Shown piece by piece: positions 1 to 10,008 of a stretch of DNA of 64,000 nucleotides. Made by a program: the position numbers and the translations under genes. Within the stretch, counting starts at the first letter, position 1; the number at the start of each line of letters is the position of its first letter. Source of the stretch: Pseudomonas sp. FeN3W (GTDB lineage: Bacteria; Pseudomonadota; Gammaproteobacteria; Pseudomonadales; Pseudomonadaceae); the NCBI GenBank assembly GCA_030263805.2, contig CP136010.1, forward strand, positions 3,549,001 through 3,613,000, written 5' to 3'. The notes beneath the pieces are model-generated. The model worked only from the letters and a program-made list of their open reading frames with translations. It was not told the DNA's origin and searched no databases.

Positions 1-1069
1 TAATGAAACCGCCGGTACGCGCGCTGATCCTGGCCGGTGCCAGGTTGGCGATGTCGTAGGCCGGCGGGATGAAGTTGGCGACCAGGTTGATGCCGACCGT
101 GGCGGCAAAGAAGGTGATGGCGGCCACCACTGTCAGGGTCACGTTATCGATGCGCGCGACGATGTCGGTGGGGTTGGTCAGCGTTTCGCCGAACACCACC
201 ACGGTCCCGGCGGTGATCACCAGCGCGATCAGCGAGAATATCGCCAGGCTCACCGGCAGACCGAGGAAGTTGCCGATGCGCATCTGCCGTTCGCTCTTCA
301 CGAAACGGGCGAAGTCGCCGTAGTTGATCACCACGGCGGCGAAGTAGGCGACCATGGTGCCGACCACCGCGGCGAACGCGGCGATCGGTCCGCCGGCGTG
401 CTCTCCGCTGCCGCTGAAGATGTCGCCGAGGGCGCCGACCAGGCTCGGGCCGGCCTGATACCAGATGGCGATCATCAGCACGATCATCACCAGGTACACC
501 AGCGGCCCGGCCCAGTTGAGAAAGCGCGTTACCCAGTCGACGCCACGCACGAACAGCGCCACTTGGAACACGCAGACGATCACGTAGGCGGCCCAGTCGA
601 TGGCCGTCAGGCCGAGCAGCGTGGCCGCCTCTGGCTCGCTGCCGAGCAATGTCCGCAGCAGCAGGGCCACCGCGGTCGAGGCGAAATAGGTCTGCACGCC
701 GTACCAGAAGATGGCGACGATGCCGCGTACCACTGCCGGGAAGTTCGCGCCGCGCACACCCATGCTCGCCCGCGCCATCACCGGGAACGGGATGCCGTAC
801 TTCACGCTGGGTTTGCCGGTGAGCTGCACCAGGCCCATGACGATGAAGCCGGCCAGCACGATGCCCGCCAGCACCGCCCAGCCATTGAGGCCGTAGCTGA
901 TGAACAGCGTGGCGGCGAGGGTATAACCGAACAGGCTCTGGATATCGTTGGACCACACGTTGAAGATCTCGAACCAGCCCCATTTGCGCTCAGGCGGGGC
1001 GAGTGGTGCGAGATCGGCGTTGTACAGGCTGGGATCGATCTGTTTGATCTGGAAGTCGTCACGGTTCAT
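1..1069 (-). CDS. NCS1-family nucleobase/hydantoin-type symporter (partial, runs off window)
   Basis: Inner-membrane permease of the nucleobase:cation symporter-1 family, which imports purines, pyrimidines, allantoin or hydantoins with a cation. The frame is open from an ATG at 1069 to the window edge (356 codons, no stop), so the C-terminus is missing. The N-terminal family signature is visible (ERKWGWFEIFNVWSNDIQS, about residues 26-44), followed by many hydrophobic segments. It is transcribed away from the curlin and urease genes. Two similar 17-base sites with a GTATACA-like core lie in its upstream region. The substrate cannot be told from sequence; a role in nitrogen scavenging would fit the neighbouring urea genes (inference). 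Confidence 0.85.
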   Translation of the reverse strand, partial: MNRDDFQIKQIDPSLYNADLAPLAPPERKWGWFEIFNVWSNDIQSLFGYTLAATLFISYGLNGWAVLAGIVLAGFIVMGLVQLTGKPSVKYGIPFPVMARASMGVRGANFPAVVRGIVAIFWYGVQTYFASTAVALLLRTLLGSEPEAATLLGLTAIDWAAYVIVCVFQVALFVRGVDWVTRFLNWAGPLVYLVMIVLMIAIWYQAGPSLVGALGDIFSGSGEHAGGPIAAFAAVVGTMVAYFAAVVINYGDFARFVKSERQMRIGNFLGLPVSLAIFSLIALVITAGTVVVFGETLTNPTDIVARIDNVTLTVVAAITFFAATVGINLVANFIPPAYDIANLAPARISARTGGFI

Positions 1070-1094
1070 GGGAGGGCGCTCTGAGCAAGACTGT

Positions 1095-1229
1095 GGAGTT
1101 TTTGTATGCAGTTCTTGTTCCGCGTAAGGCAGATCTCGCGAATAAATCGGCCGTGGCGTAGCGCGCCACTTCGCCAACCCCTGGATTCTAGGCGCTCCCA
1201 GACAGTTCGCCTGGATTTTTTGTATACAG
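1095..1229 (-). promoter_or_regulatory. pair of putative operators upstream of the NCS1 gene
   Basis: Two direct 17-base repeats, at 1095-1111 (GGAGTTTTTGTATGCAG) and 1213-1229 (GGATTTTTTGTATACAG), differ at two positions and are 118 bases apart. The second holds the palindrome TGTATACA, a shape typical of GntR-family operators. The nearer copy lies 26 bases upstream of the NCS1 start codon. No regulator gene is adjacent in the window. Assigning these to substrate-dependent control of the permease is inference. Confidence 0.4.
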
Positions 1230-1340
1230 AAACTGGTGCGGATTTAGCCGGGGATGAGTGCAGCGGCCTGTCTACGGGGGCGCCGCTCGAGAGCCTTAGG
1301 TGCGTGCAATGCACCAGCAGGGTGCTTTTCGATGGCGCAT

Positions 1341-1373
1341 AAAAAGCCAGGCCCTGCGTGGGGGCCTGGCTTT
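1341..1373 (-). terminator. Rho-independent terminator after the curlin-repeat gene
   Basis: AAAGCCAGGCCC pairs with GGGCCTGGCTTT around a short loop. Read on the minus strand the stem is followed by a T run, placing it about 30 bases beyond the stop of the curlin-like gene. Confidence 0.8.
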
Positions 1374-1399
1374 CCGACCGAATCGGCCGATGGACGCGA

Positions 1400-2128
1400 T
1401 TACTGCTGGGTAACGATCGCGGTGTTGTTGCTGCCGGTCTGGCTGATGCTGGCGTAGTCGGCAAAGCCTGCCTGGGTCACGGTCGCGAAGTTGTCGGTGC
1501 CGCTCTGCAGCAGCATGGCCTGGCTGGAATCGCCGAACTGATCGACCAGCGCGAGGTTGCCGTCGCCCTGCTGTTCCAGATCGACGGAGTTGCCGATTCC
1601 AGCCTGATCGATATCGGCCACGTTCATGTTGCCAGTCTGGATGAGATCGACGATGCCTTCCTGGCCGCTCTGGGAGATCAGCGCTTCGTTGCCTTCACCG
1701 AACTGATCGACAATGGTGCTGTTGTACGCGCCGTCCTGGATCAGCACCACATCGTTGCTCACGCCATCCTGGATCACGTCGGCGCTGTTGGCGAAGCCCG
1801 CCTGCTCGACGATCGTGCTGTTGTCCCGGTCGTACTGGCTGATGAACACCTCGCCCTCGACGCCGGTTTGAATCACATCGGCCTGGTGCAAGGCACCCTG
1901 CTGAGTTACCTCGGAAAAGTTGTCCTGGCCGAGTTGGGTGGTCGTGGCGCTGTTCTGCTGCGAAGCGCCGGTCTGATAAATGTACGAAGCCTGGCCGACG
2001 CCTTCCTGGTAGACATCGGCGATCTGGTCAACACCGTTTTGTTCGATAACCGCTTCACTGCTGGCCGCGATAGCCTGGGTGGCAGAGACGGCGAGTACAG
2101 CAGCGAAAAGCGCGTTGGTTTTGAACAT
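1400..2128 (-). CDS. orphan curlin-repeat (functional amyloid-like) secreted protein
   Basis: A 242-residue protein with a Sec signal peptide (MFKTNALFAAVLAVSATQAIA). The mature part is almost entirely about 19 tandem units of roughly 11 residues with a Q-x-G pattern near the start of each unit (for example VIQDGVSNDVV, VDQFGEGNEAL, ISQTGSNNTAI). This is the beta-strand/turn pattern of the curlin repeats in CsgA and CsgB. It is unusually acidic. The start is an ATG with GGAG upstream, and a strong terminator follows. No csgEFG secretion or nucleation genes lie nearby, so how it is exported, and whether it forms fibres, is not shown. A cell-surface amyloid or adhesin role is inference from the repeat family. 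Confidence 0.75.
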   Translation of the reverse strand: MFKTNALFAAVLAVSATQAIAASSEAVIEQNGVDQIADVYQEGVGQASYIYQTGASQQNSATTTQLGQDNFSEVTQQGALHQADVIQTGVEGEVFISQYDRDNSTIVEQAGFANSADVIQDGVSNDVVLIQDGAYNSTIVDQFGEGNEALISQSGQEGIVDLIQTGNMNVADIDQAGIGNSVDLEQQGDGNLALVDQFGDSSQAMLLQSGTDNFATVTQAGFADYASISQTGSNNTAIVTQQ

Positions 2129-2470
2129 CGATTGTTTCTCCGTAGGATTCAGTCAATCGCGCCGCTGGTTTTCAGCTGACGCGGTTACCCGAAATCGCCC
2201 GCTTTCCCCTCGAACGCGGTACCGGCAATGCCTTCCGCCAGCCACGGTAGCCGGTGCTCGCTGCGCATCCATGCATCCCTGGGTAGAGCGTTGCGCTTGG
2301 GTTGTCAGACGGTAATTGCATGCCCGACTTTCCCAATCCATCGAACGGTTGATTCCCTCGCGAACCGACGAAGTGCAGCGCGAGCATCGACCTTGCGGCG
2401 ATGGTCAAAGCGCGCGCCGGGTGGGAGGCAGTGGGCCTCCCTCGGCGTGCTGTCGATCGGAACAATTTGA
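2129..2470. other. intergenic gap between curlin gene and ureC
   Basis: No convincing gene. It must carry the promoter and leader of the minus-strand curlin-like gene. A perfect 7-bp stem (GGGAGGC/GCCTCCC) at about 2424-2442, just past the ureC stop, could end the urease transcript but has no clear T run. Confidence 0.5.
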
Positions 2471-4171
<1,701 letters not shown>

Positions 4172-4206
4172 CGGGGCTCCTTGGTCGGTCCCTGTAGTGG
4201 CTCTGC

Positions 4207-4860
4207 CCTCACCCCAACCCTCTCCCGGAGGGAGAGGGGGCTGATCGGCGTTGGTCTATCCCATCGCGGTGGGCCGCTTTTCTCTCCTATGGAGAAGAGC
4301 GGTGCTGTCGTCTGTTCCTGTGTTGCCCTCACCCCAACCCTCTCCCGGAGGGAGAGGGGCTGATCGGCGTTGGTCTATCCCTTCGCGGTGGGCCGCTTTT
4401 CTCTCCTATGGAGAGGAGCGGTGCTGTCGTCTGTTCCTGTGTAGCCTTCACCCCAACCCTCTCCCGGAGGGAGAGGGGGCGGATTGGCGCTGGTCTATCC
4501 CATCGCGGTGGGCCGCTTTTCTCTCCTATGGAGAGGAGGGGTGCTGTCGTCTGTTCCTGTGTTGCCCTCACCCCAACCCTCTCCCGGAGGGAGAGGGGGC
4601 TGATCGGCGTTGGTCTATCCCGTCGCGGTGGGCCGCTTTTCTCTCCTATGGAGAGGAGCGGTGCTGTCGTCTGTTCCTGTATTGCCCTCACCCCAACCCT
4701 CTCCGGAGGGAGAGGGGGCGGATTGGCGCTGGTCTGTCCCATCGCGGTCGGCCACTTCTACTCTCCCGGTGGGTGAGAGGTGATCTGCGTTTGTGCATCC
4801 CGCCGCGACGGTGGCTTTTTCCCCCTCTCCCTCTGGGAGAGGGTTGGGGTGAGGGGCTTT
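4207..4860. repeat. five-copy 120-bp tandem repeat between ureB and ureC
   Basis: Units start at about 4211, 4331, 4450, 4570 and 4690, giving periods of 120, 119, 120 and 120. Each begins with ACCCCAACCCTCTCC, contains a stem (CCCTCTCC/GGGAGAGGG) and continues with a shared tract ending near CTGTTCCTGTGTTGCC. The last unit diverges after about 60 bases. The array closes with an inverted copy of the opening motif (CCTCTGGGAGAGGGTTGGGG, about 4830-4853). Copies 1-4 are nearly identical, so the expansion is recent or homogenised. The opening motif resembles a stem-loop repeat common between bacterial genes (family knowledge). Open frames through it are repeat artefacts. Confidence 0.9.
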
Positions 4861-5165
4861 TAGAGCGCGCCCATCACCCGTCCGGCGAAACCGAACACCC
4901 GGCGCTCGCCGGCCAGCTCGACCAGCTCCACCTCGCGGCTCTGTCCCGGTTCGAAGCGCACCGCGGTGCCGGCCGGGATGTTCAGGCGCATGCCGCGCGT
5001 GACGGCGCGGTCGAAGGTGAGCGCATCGTTGGTTTCGAAAAAGTGGTAGTGCGAGCCGACCTGGATCGGCCGGTCGCCGCTGTTGGCCACCGAGAGGGTC
5101 AGGGTGCGGCGGCCGGCGTTGAGCTCGATGTCGCCGTCCTGGATCTGGTATTCGCCGGGAATCAT
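4860..5165 (-). CDS. ureB: urease subunit beta
   Basis: Structural beta subunit of urease, 101 residues as usual for separate UreB. It begins MIPGEYQIQDGDIELNAGR and contains the conserved segment IQVGSHYHFFETN. Its ATG overlaps the stop of the upstream acetyltransferase gene by four bases (ATGA), so the two are probably translationally coupled. The catalytic partner ureC follows only after the repeat array. Confidence 0.96.
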   Translation of the reverse strand: MIPGEYQIQDGDIELNAGRRTLTLSVANSGDRPIQVGSHYHFFETNDALTFDRAVTRGMRLNIPAGTAVRFEPGQSREVELVELAGERRVFGFAGRVMGAL

Positions 5166-5716
5166 GGTTGGGACGTCCTGTTCAGGGTCAGTTGCATCAT
5201 GGTCAGGTCCAGCCAGCGACCGAACTTGCAGCCGACCTGGCGCATCTGGCCGACGTGAATGAAGCCGAGCTGCTGGTGCATATGGATCGAGGCGCGGTTC
5301 TCGCTTTCGATGAAAGCGATCATCACGTGCTTCTCGAGCATCCGGGCGCGCTCGATCAGCGCCTGCATCAGGCTGCGACCGATGCCGCTGCCGCGGTGGT
5401 CGGGGCTCACGTACACCGAGTTCTCCACGGTATGGCGAAAGCCGTCATGCGGGCGCCAGGGGCCGAACGAGGCATAGCCGGCCACCTGGCCCAGCTCGTC
5501 GATGGCCACCAGCACCGGGTAGTTCTGTTCGTGGCGCTCGGCCAGCCAGGCGCGGCGATTGTCGAGGTCGACGATCCGGTCGTTCCAGATCGCCGTGCTG
5601 TTCTGCACCGCGTCGTTGTAGATCTGCAGGATGCCTTCGAGGTCGGTGTCCAGGGCGTCGCGTATCTGCACGTTGGTTTCCTTCAAGAACGGTTCAAGGT
5701 CATGGGCAGTAGACAT
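5162..5716 (-). CDS. GNAT N-acetyltransferase embedded in the urease operon
   Basis: A 184-residue acetyl-CoA-dependent N-acetyltransferase of the phosphinothricin/methionine-sulfone type. The start chosen (MSTAHDLEPFLKETNVQIRD) puts the GNAT fold immediately after a short lead. The acetyl-CoA loop is visible as SPDHRGSGIGRSL, and ASIHMHQQLGF is typical of the C-terminal half. A longer frame upstream overlaps ureA and is rejected. Pseudomonas species commonly carry such a gene between ureA and ureB (PA4866 in P. aeruginosa). It probably detoxifies glutamine-synthetase-inhibiting amino acid analogues rather than assisting urease (inference). Confidence 0.88.
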   Translation of the reverse strand: MSTAHDLEPFLKETNVQIRDALDTDLEGILQIYNDAVQNSTAIWNDRIVDLDNRRAWLAERHEQNYPVLVAIDELGQVAGYASFGPWRPHDGFRHTVENSVYVSPDHRGSGIGRSLMQALIERARMLEKHVMIAFIESENRASIHMHQQLGFIHVGQMRQVGCKFGRWLDLTMMQLTLNRTSQP

Positions 5717-5727
5717 TGACCGATATT

Positions 5728-6030
5728 TCAGGCGATTGGTTGATGCACGGTGACCAGCTTGGTGCCGTCCGGGAAGGTCGCCTCGACCTGGATCTCCGGA
5801 ATCATCTCCGGCACGCCTTCCATCACCTGCTCGCGGCTGAGCAGGGTGGTGCCGTAGTGCATCAGCTCGGCGACCGTCTGGCCGTCGCGCGCGCCTTCGA
5901 GCAGCGCAGCGGAGATGTAGGCCATGGCCTCCGGGTAGTTGAGCTTCACACCGCGGGCCAGCCGGCGCTCGGCCACCAGGCCGGCGGTGAAGATCAGCAG
6001 CTTGTCCTTCTCTCTTGGTGACAGATCCAT
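5728..6030 (-). CDS. ureA: urease subunit gamma
   Basis: Small structural subunit of urease, 100 residues. The start MDLSPREKDKLLIFTAGLVA matches the invariant UreA N-terminus and is preceded by GGAG. A longer frame starting at 6072 adds 14 non-conserved residues. It lies just upstream of the GNAT gene in the same operon. A palindromic GTAGGGTGGAT repeat sits about 15 bases upstream of the start, between ureD and ureA. Confidence 0.96.
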   Translation of the reverse strand: MDLSPREKDKLLIFTAGLVAERRLARGVKLNYPEAMAYISAALLEGARDGQTVAELMHYGTTLLSREQVMEGVPEMIPEIQVEATFPDGTKLVTVHQPIA

Positions 6031-6042
6031 AACAGCTCCAGT

Positions 6043-6073
6043 CGTAGGGTGGATGTCGCTCTTCGTATCCACC
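6043..6073. repeat. palindromic GTAGGGTGGAT-type repeat
   Basis: GTAGGGTGGAT and its near-complement GTATCCACC face each other over a short loop in the ureA-ureD gap. It is the same family as the elements at 7927-7958, 8000-8029 and 11692-11735. Confidence 0.6.
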
Positions 6074-6170
6074 GGCCGGTGGTCGAGACCACGCAGCGTT
6101 GTTCAGGGCGACGTGCACGCAGGCGCGCCGGCGTAGGGAGGGCAGCGGCGCAGCCGTGCCCACCGATCAT

Positions 6171-7004
6171 TCAGGTACTCCAGATTCGCGGCGGTACCGC
6201 TTCGCGGCCCAGCAGTTCGGGGCGCAACAGCCGCCACAGGTCGATCAGCCAGGCGCGCGCATGCAGCGCCTCGTCGGCCAGACAGCGCGCCACGATGAGC
6301 CCCGGCAGTTGCGTCAGGTCACCGCGCACGCGGCTGGGTAATTCACGGCAGCGTTCCAGCAGCTCGGCGTCGATTTCGCCGCTGACGATCAGGGTGGCGA
6401 ACACCGAACGCCCGTCGAGGCCGATCGGTGAGTCGAGCAGCGCATCGGCGCCGGCGATGCGCTGGCGCTCGTGCCAGATCAGCTGGCCATCGCGGCGGAT
6501 ATTCAGGCGCGCCTGGAAATGCCCGGCGTCGAAGCGCTCGCCCGCGGCCGGCCGGCCGAGGGCGACGATGTCCCAGTAGAACAGCCGGGCGTCGCCGTGC
6601 AGCTCGATGCGAGTGTTCAGCTCGGCCTGAGCCGCGGAATAGACGATGGTCTCCTGCGGCAGCCATTCCAGCGTGGCACCGGCCTCGACGCGCAGCTGCA
6701 GGTCCTGAAAGGCCGGGCCGACGGCGCGATACCACTTGGCTGCACCGGGGCTGGTCAGCTGCGCCCAGGCACCGGCTGCAACCGAGGCGCTAATATCCAG
6801 CCGATCCCCGCCGGCAATGCCACCCGGCGGGTGCACGATGATGTGCTGACAGACGTCCGGCCCCTCGGGGTAGAGATGCTTCTGCACCCGCAGCGGCCCG
6901 TTGTGGCGACGCAGCACCGGCCGCGTGGCGCCGGCGCACAGCGCATAACCGAGCTCCAGCTCGGCATGCCAATGGGGGGTGAACAGCGGTGCAGGGGCGT
7001 TCAT
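6171..7004 (-). CDS. ureD: urease accessory protein UreD
   Basis: Accessory protein that, with UreF and UreG, helps load nickel into apo-urease. It has 277 residues from MNAPAPLFTPHW, and family motifs are visible (HNGPLRVQKHLYPEG, HPPGGIAGGDRL). The start at 7004 was preferred over an in-frame codon 14 residues earlier because similarity begins here. It is the first gene of the urease operon. ureE, ureF and ureG are not in the window and must lie elsewhere. Confidence 0.93.
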   Translation of the reverse strand: MNAPAPLFTPHWHAELELGYALCAGATRPVLRRHNGPLRVQKHLYPEGPDVCQHIIVHPPGGIAGGDRLDISASVAAGAWAQLTSPGAAKWYRAVGPAFQDLQLRVEAGATLEWLPQETIVYSAAQAELNTRIELHGDARLFYWDIVALGRPAAGERFDAGHFQARLNIRRDGQLIWHERQRIAGADALLDSPIGLDGRSVFATLIVSGEIDAELLERCRELPSRVRGDLTQLPGLIVARCLADEALHARAWLIDLWRLLRPELLGREAVPPRIWST

Positions 7005-7210
7005 GGGTGCAGGCTTTTCGATCTGTCGGTCAGGAAAGCAGAGCAATCGCCATGCCCGTTATGCGCTGCATTGGTGCGCGGCCTGACAGATCGGCGCTAT
7101 GGCGTTTTTTCGACGTGGATTCGCATCTTGGGCAGCGTCTCAGGTTGTTCTTTTTGTGCATCGGGCTGGTGCGTCGAGCGACAAATGCGCTGTTGTGGTG
7201 CGCTGGCCGG

Positions 7211-7909
7211 TCAGATCGCGACCAGCCCACGTACGCCTTCGGCTTCCATGGTTTCGCCGCGGCCCTGCTGGATGATCTCGCCGCGGCTCATCACCAGGTA
7301 CTGGTCGGCCAGTTCGGCGGCGAAGTCGTAGAACTGCTCCACCAGGAGGATCGCCATGTCGCCGCGGGCCGCGAGCTTCTTGATCACCGCGCCGATCTCC
7401 TTGATCACCGAGGGCTGGATGCCTTCGGTGGGTTCGTCGAGGATCAACAGGCGCGGCTTGCTCGCCAGCGCGCGGCCGATGGCCAGCTGCTGTTGCTGAC
7501 CGCCGGAGAGGTCGCCGCCGCGGCGGTGCTTCATTTCCTTCAAAACCGGGAACAGCTCGTAGATGAACTCGGGTACTTCCTTGGCTTCCTTGGCGTTGAA
7601 GCGGGACAGGCCCATCAGCAGGTTTTCCTCGACGGTCAGGCGGCCGAAGATCTCGCGCCCCTGCGGCACGTAGGCGATGCCGGCGTGCACGCGCTGGTGC
7701 GGCTTGAAGCCGGTGATCGGCTTGCCCTCCCAGTTCACCGCGCCTTCCTTGGCCGGAATCAGGCCCATCAGGCACTTGAGCAGGGTGGTCTTGCCGACGC
7801 CGTTGCGCCCGAGCAGGCAGGTGACTTCGCCGACCTTCGCCTCGAACGAGAGGCCGCGCAGGATATGGCTACCGCCGTAGTACTGGTGCAGTTGCTGGAC
7901 TTGCAGCAT
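7211..7909 (-). CDS. urtE: urea ABC transporter ATPase UrtE
   Basis: One of two ATPases of the high-affinity urea importer, 232 residues. Walker A (GRNGVGKTT), signature (LSGGQQQQLAIGRA) and Walker B (LLILDEPTEG) are all intact. The start MLQVQQLHQYYGG is five codons inside the longest frame and is typical of LivF/UrtE. It is the last gene of urtABCDE, separated from urtD by about 170 bases carrying two palindromic repeats. Confidence 0.95.
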   Translation of the reverse strand: MLQVQQLHQYYGGSHILRGLSFEAKVGEVTCLLGRNGVGKTTLLKCLMGLIPAKEGAVNWEGKPITGFKPHQRVHAGIAYVPQGREIFGRLTVEENLLMGLSRFNAKEAKEVPEFIYELFPVLKEMKHRRGGDLSGGQQQQLAIGRALASKPRLLILDEPTEGIQPSVIKEIGAVIKKLAARGDMAILLVEQFYDFAAELADQYLVMSRGEIIQQGRGETMEAEGVRGLVAI

Positions 7910-7926
7910 GTGCGACTCCTTCACTT

Positions 7927-8029
7927 GGTGGATAAGCCTCTGGCGTTATCCACCCTACGATTAGGTTTGTGATGATGCGGGCATGGGCGCTCGGCGGGCG
8001 TAGGGTGGATGACGCTTTACCCATCCACC
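7927..8029. repeat. two oppositely oriented palindromic repeats between urtD and urtE
   Basis: The first element (7927-7958) contains GGTGGATAA...TTATCCACCCTAC. The second (8000-8029) contains GTAGGGTGGAT...CATCCACC in the opposite orientation. Such paired inverted REP-like units are common between Pseudomonas genes (family knowledge). They may form stable RNA stems that alter the UrtD:UrtE ratio (inference). Confidence 0.65.
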
Positions 8030-8080
8030 GTGGAATGGCATTGATGGATCAAGCCGGCCTCATTCACCCCTGCGAGCCGC

Positions 8081-8928
<848 letters not shown>

Positions 8929-8932
<4 letters not shown>

Positions 8933-10008
8933 TCTTCGCCCCTCCGCTTGATAAGGCCGATGACGCCCTTGGGCAGGTACAGGGTGACGACGATGAACAG
9001 TGCGCCGAGGGCGAACAGCCAGTATTCGGGGAAGGCCACGGTGAACCAGCTCTTCATGCCGTTGACGATGCCGGCGCCGAGCAGCGGGCCGATCAGCGTG
9101 CCGCGTCCGCCGAGGGCGACCCAGACGGCGGCTTCGATGGATTGCGTTGGCGCCATCTCGCTGGGGTTGATGATGCCGACTTGCGGCACATAGAGCGCGC
9201 CGGCCAGACCGCAGAGCACGGCTGACAGCGTCCAGATGAACAGCTTGTAACCGCGCGGATCGTAGCCGCAGAACATCAGCCGGTTCTCGGCATCACGCAG
9301 CGCTGTGAGCACCCGGCCGAACTTGCTACGTGCCAGCCGCCATCCAAGGAGCAGGCTGCCAACCAGCAGGGCGACGGTGGCCAGGAACAGCGTGGCGCGG
9401 GTTGCCGGAGCCGAGATCGAGAAGCCGAGAATGGTCTTGAAATCGGTGAAGCCGTTGTTGCCGCCGAAGCCGGTCTCGTTGCGGAAGAACAGGAGCATGC
9501 CGGCGAAGGTCAGCGCCTGGGTCATGATCGAGAAGTACACGCCCTTGATCCGCGAGCGGAAGGCGAAGAAGCCGAAGACGAAGGCCAGCACGCCGGGCAC
9601 CAGCACCACCAGGCACATGGCCCAGAGGAAGCTCGACGTGCCGTACCAGTACCAGGGCAGTTCGTTCCAGGCGAGGAAGCTCATGAACGCCGGCAGGCCG
9701 TCACCGGCGCTCTGCCGCATCAGGTACATGCCCATGGCGTAACCGCCGAGGGCGAAGAACAGGCCGTGGCCGAGGGACAAGAGCCCCGCGTAACCCCAGA
9801 CCAGATCCAGCGCCAGGGCGACGATGGCGTAGCAGAGGATCTTGCCCACCAGGGTCAGGGTGTAGGCCGAGACGTGCAGGGCATGCTCGGCCGGCAGCAG
9901 GTGCAGCAGCGGCATGGCCAGCAAAACGACCAAAGCGATACCGAGGGCGACGACGGTGAGCTTCGGCCCGGCTTTCTGTGCGGCGGTGAGGGTGAGTGGC
10001 TGGTTCAA
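8929..10008 (-). CDS. urtC: urea ABC transporter permease UrtC
   Basis: Branched-chain-amino-acid-type (LivM) membrane component of the urea importer, 359 residues with about ten hydrophobic segments. Characteristic segments include DLVWGYAGLLSLGHGLFFALG and ALGGRGTLIGPLLGA. It overlaps both neighbours by ATGA junctions (urtB upstream, urtD downstream), consistent with one coupled operon. Confidence 0.94.

Noticed and set aside
1070..1110. Sigma-54 promoter for the NCS1 gene
   Set aside because: The minus strand has a TTGCT element but lacks the GG of the -24 element at the right spacing.
1066..1464. 132-codon minus-strand frame between the NCS1 and curlin genes
   Set aside because: It runs through the curlin terminator and both operator-like repeats; no protein similarity is seen.
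4207..4860. CRISPR array
   Set aside because: The units are 120 bp and nearly identical along their whole length, with no short constant repeats separated by unique spacers and no cas genes.
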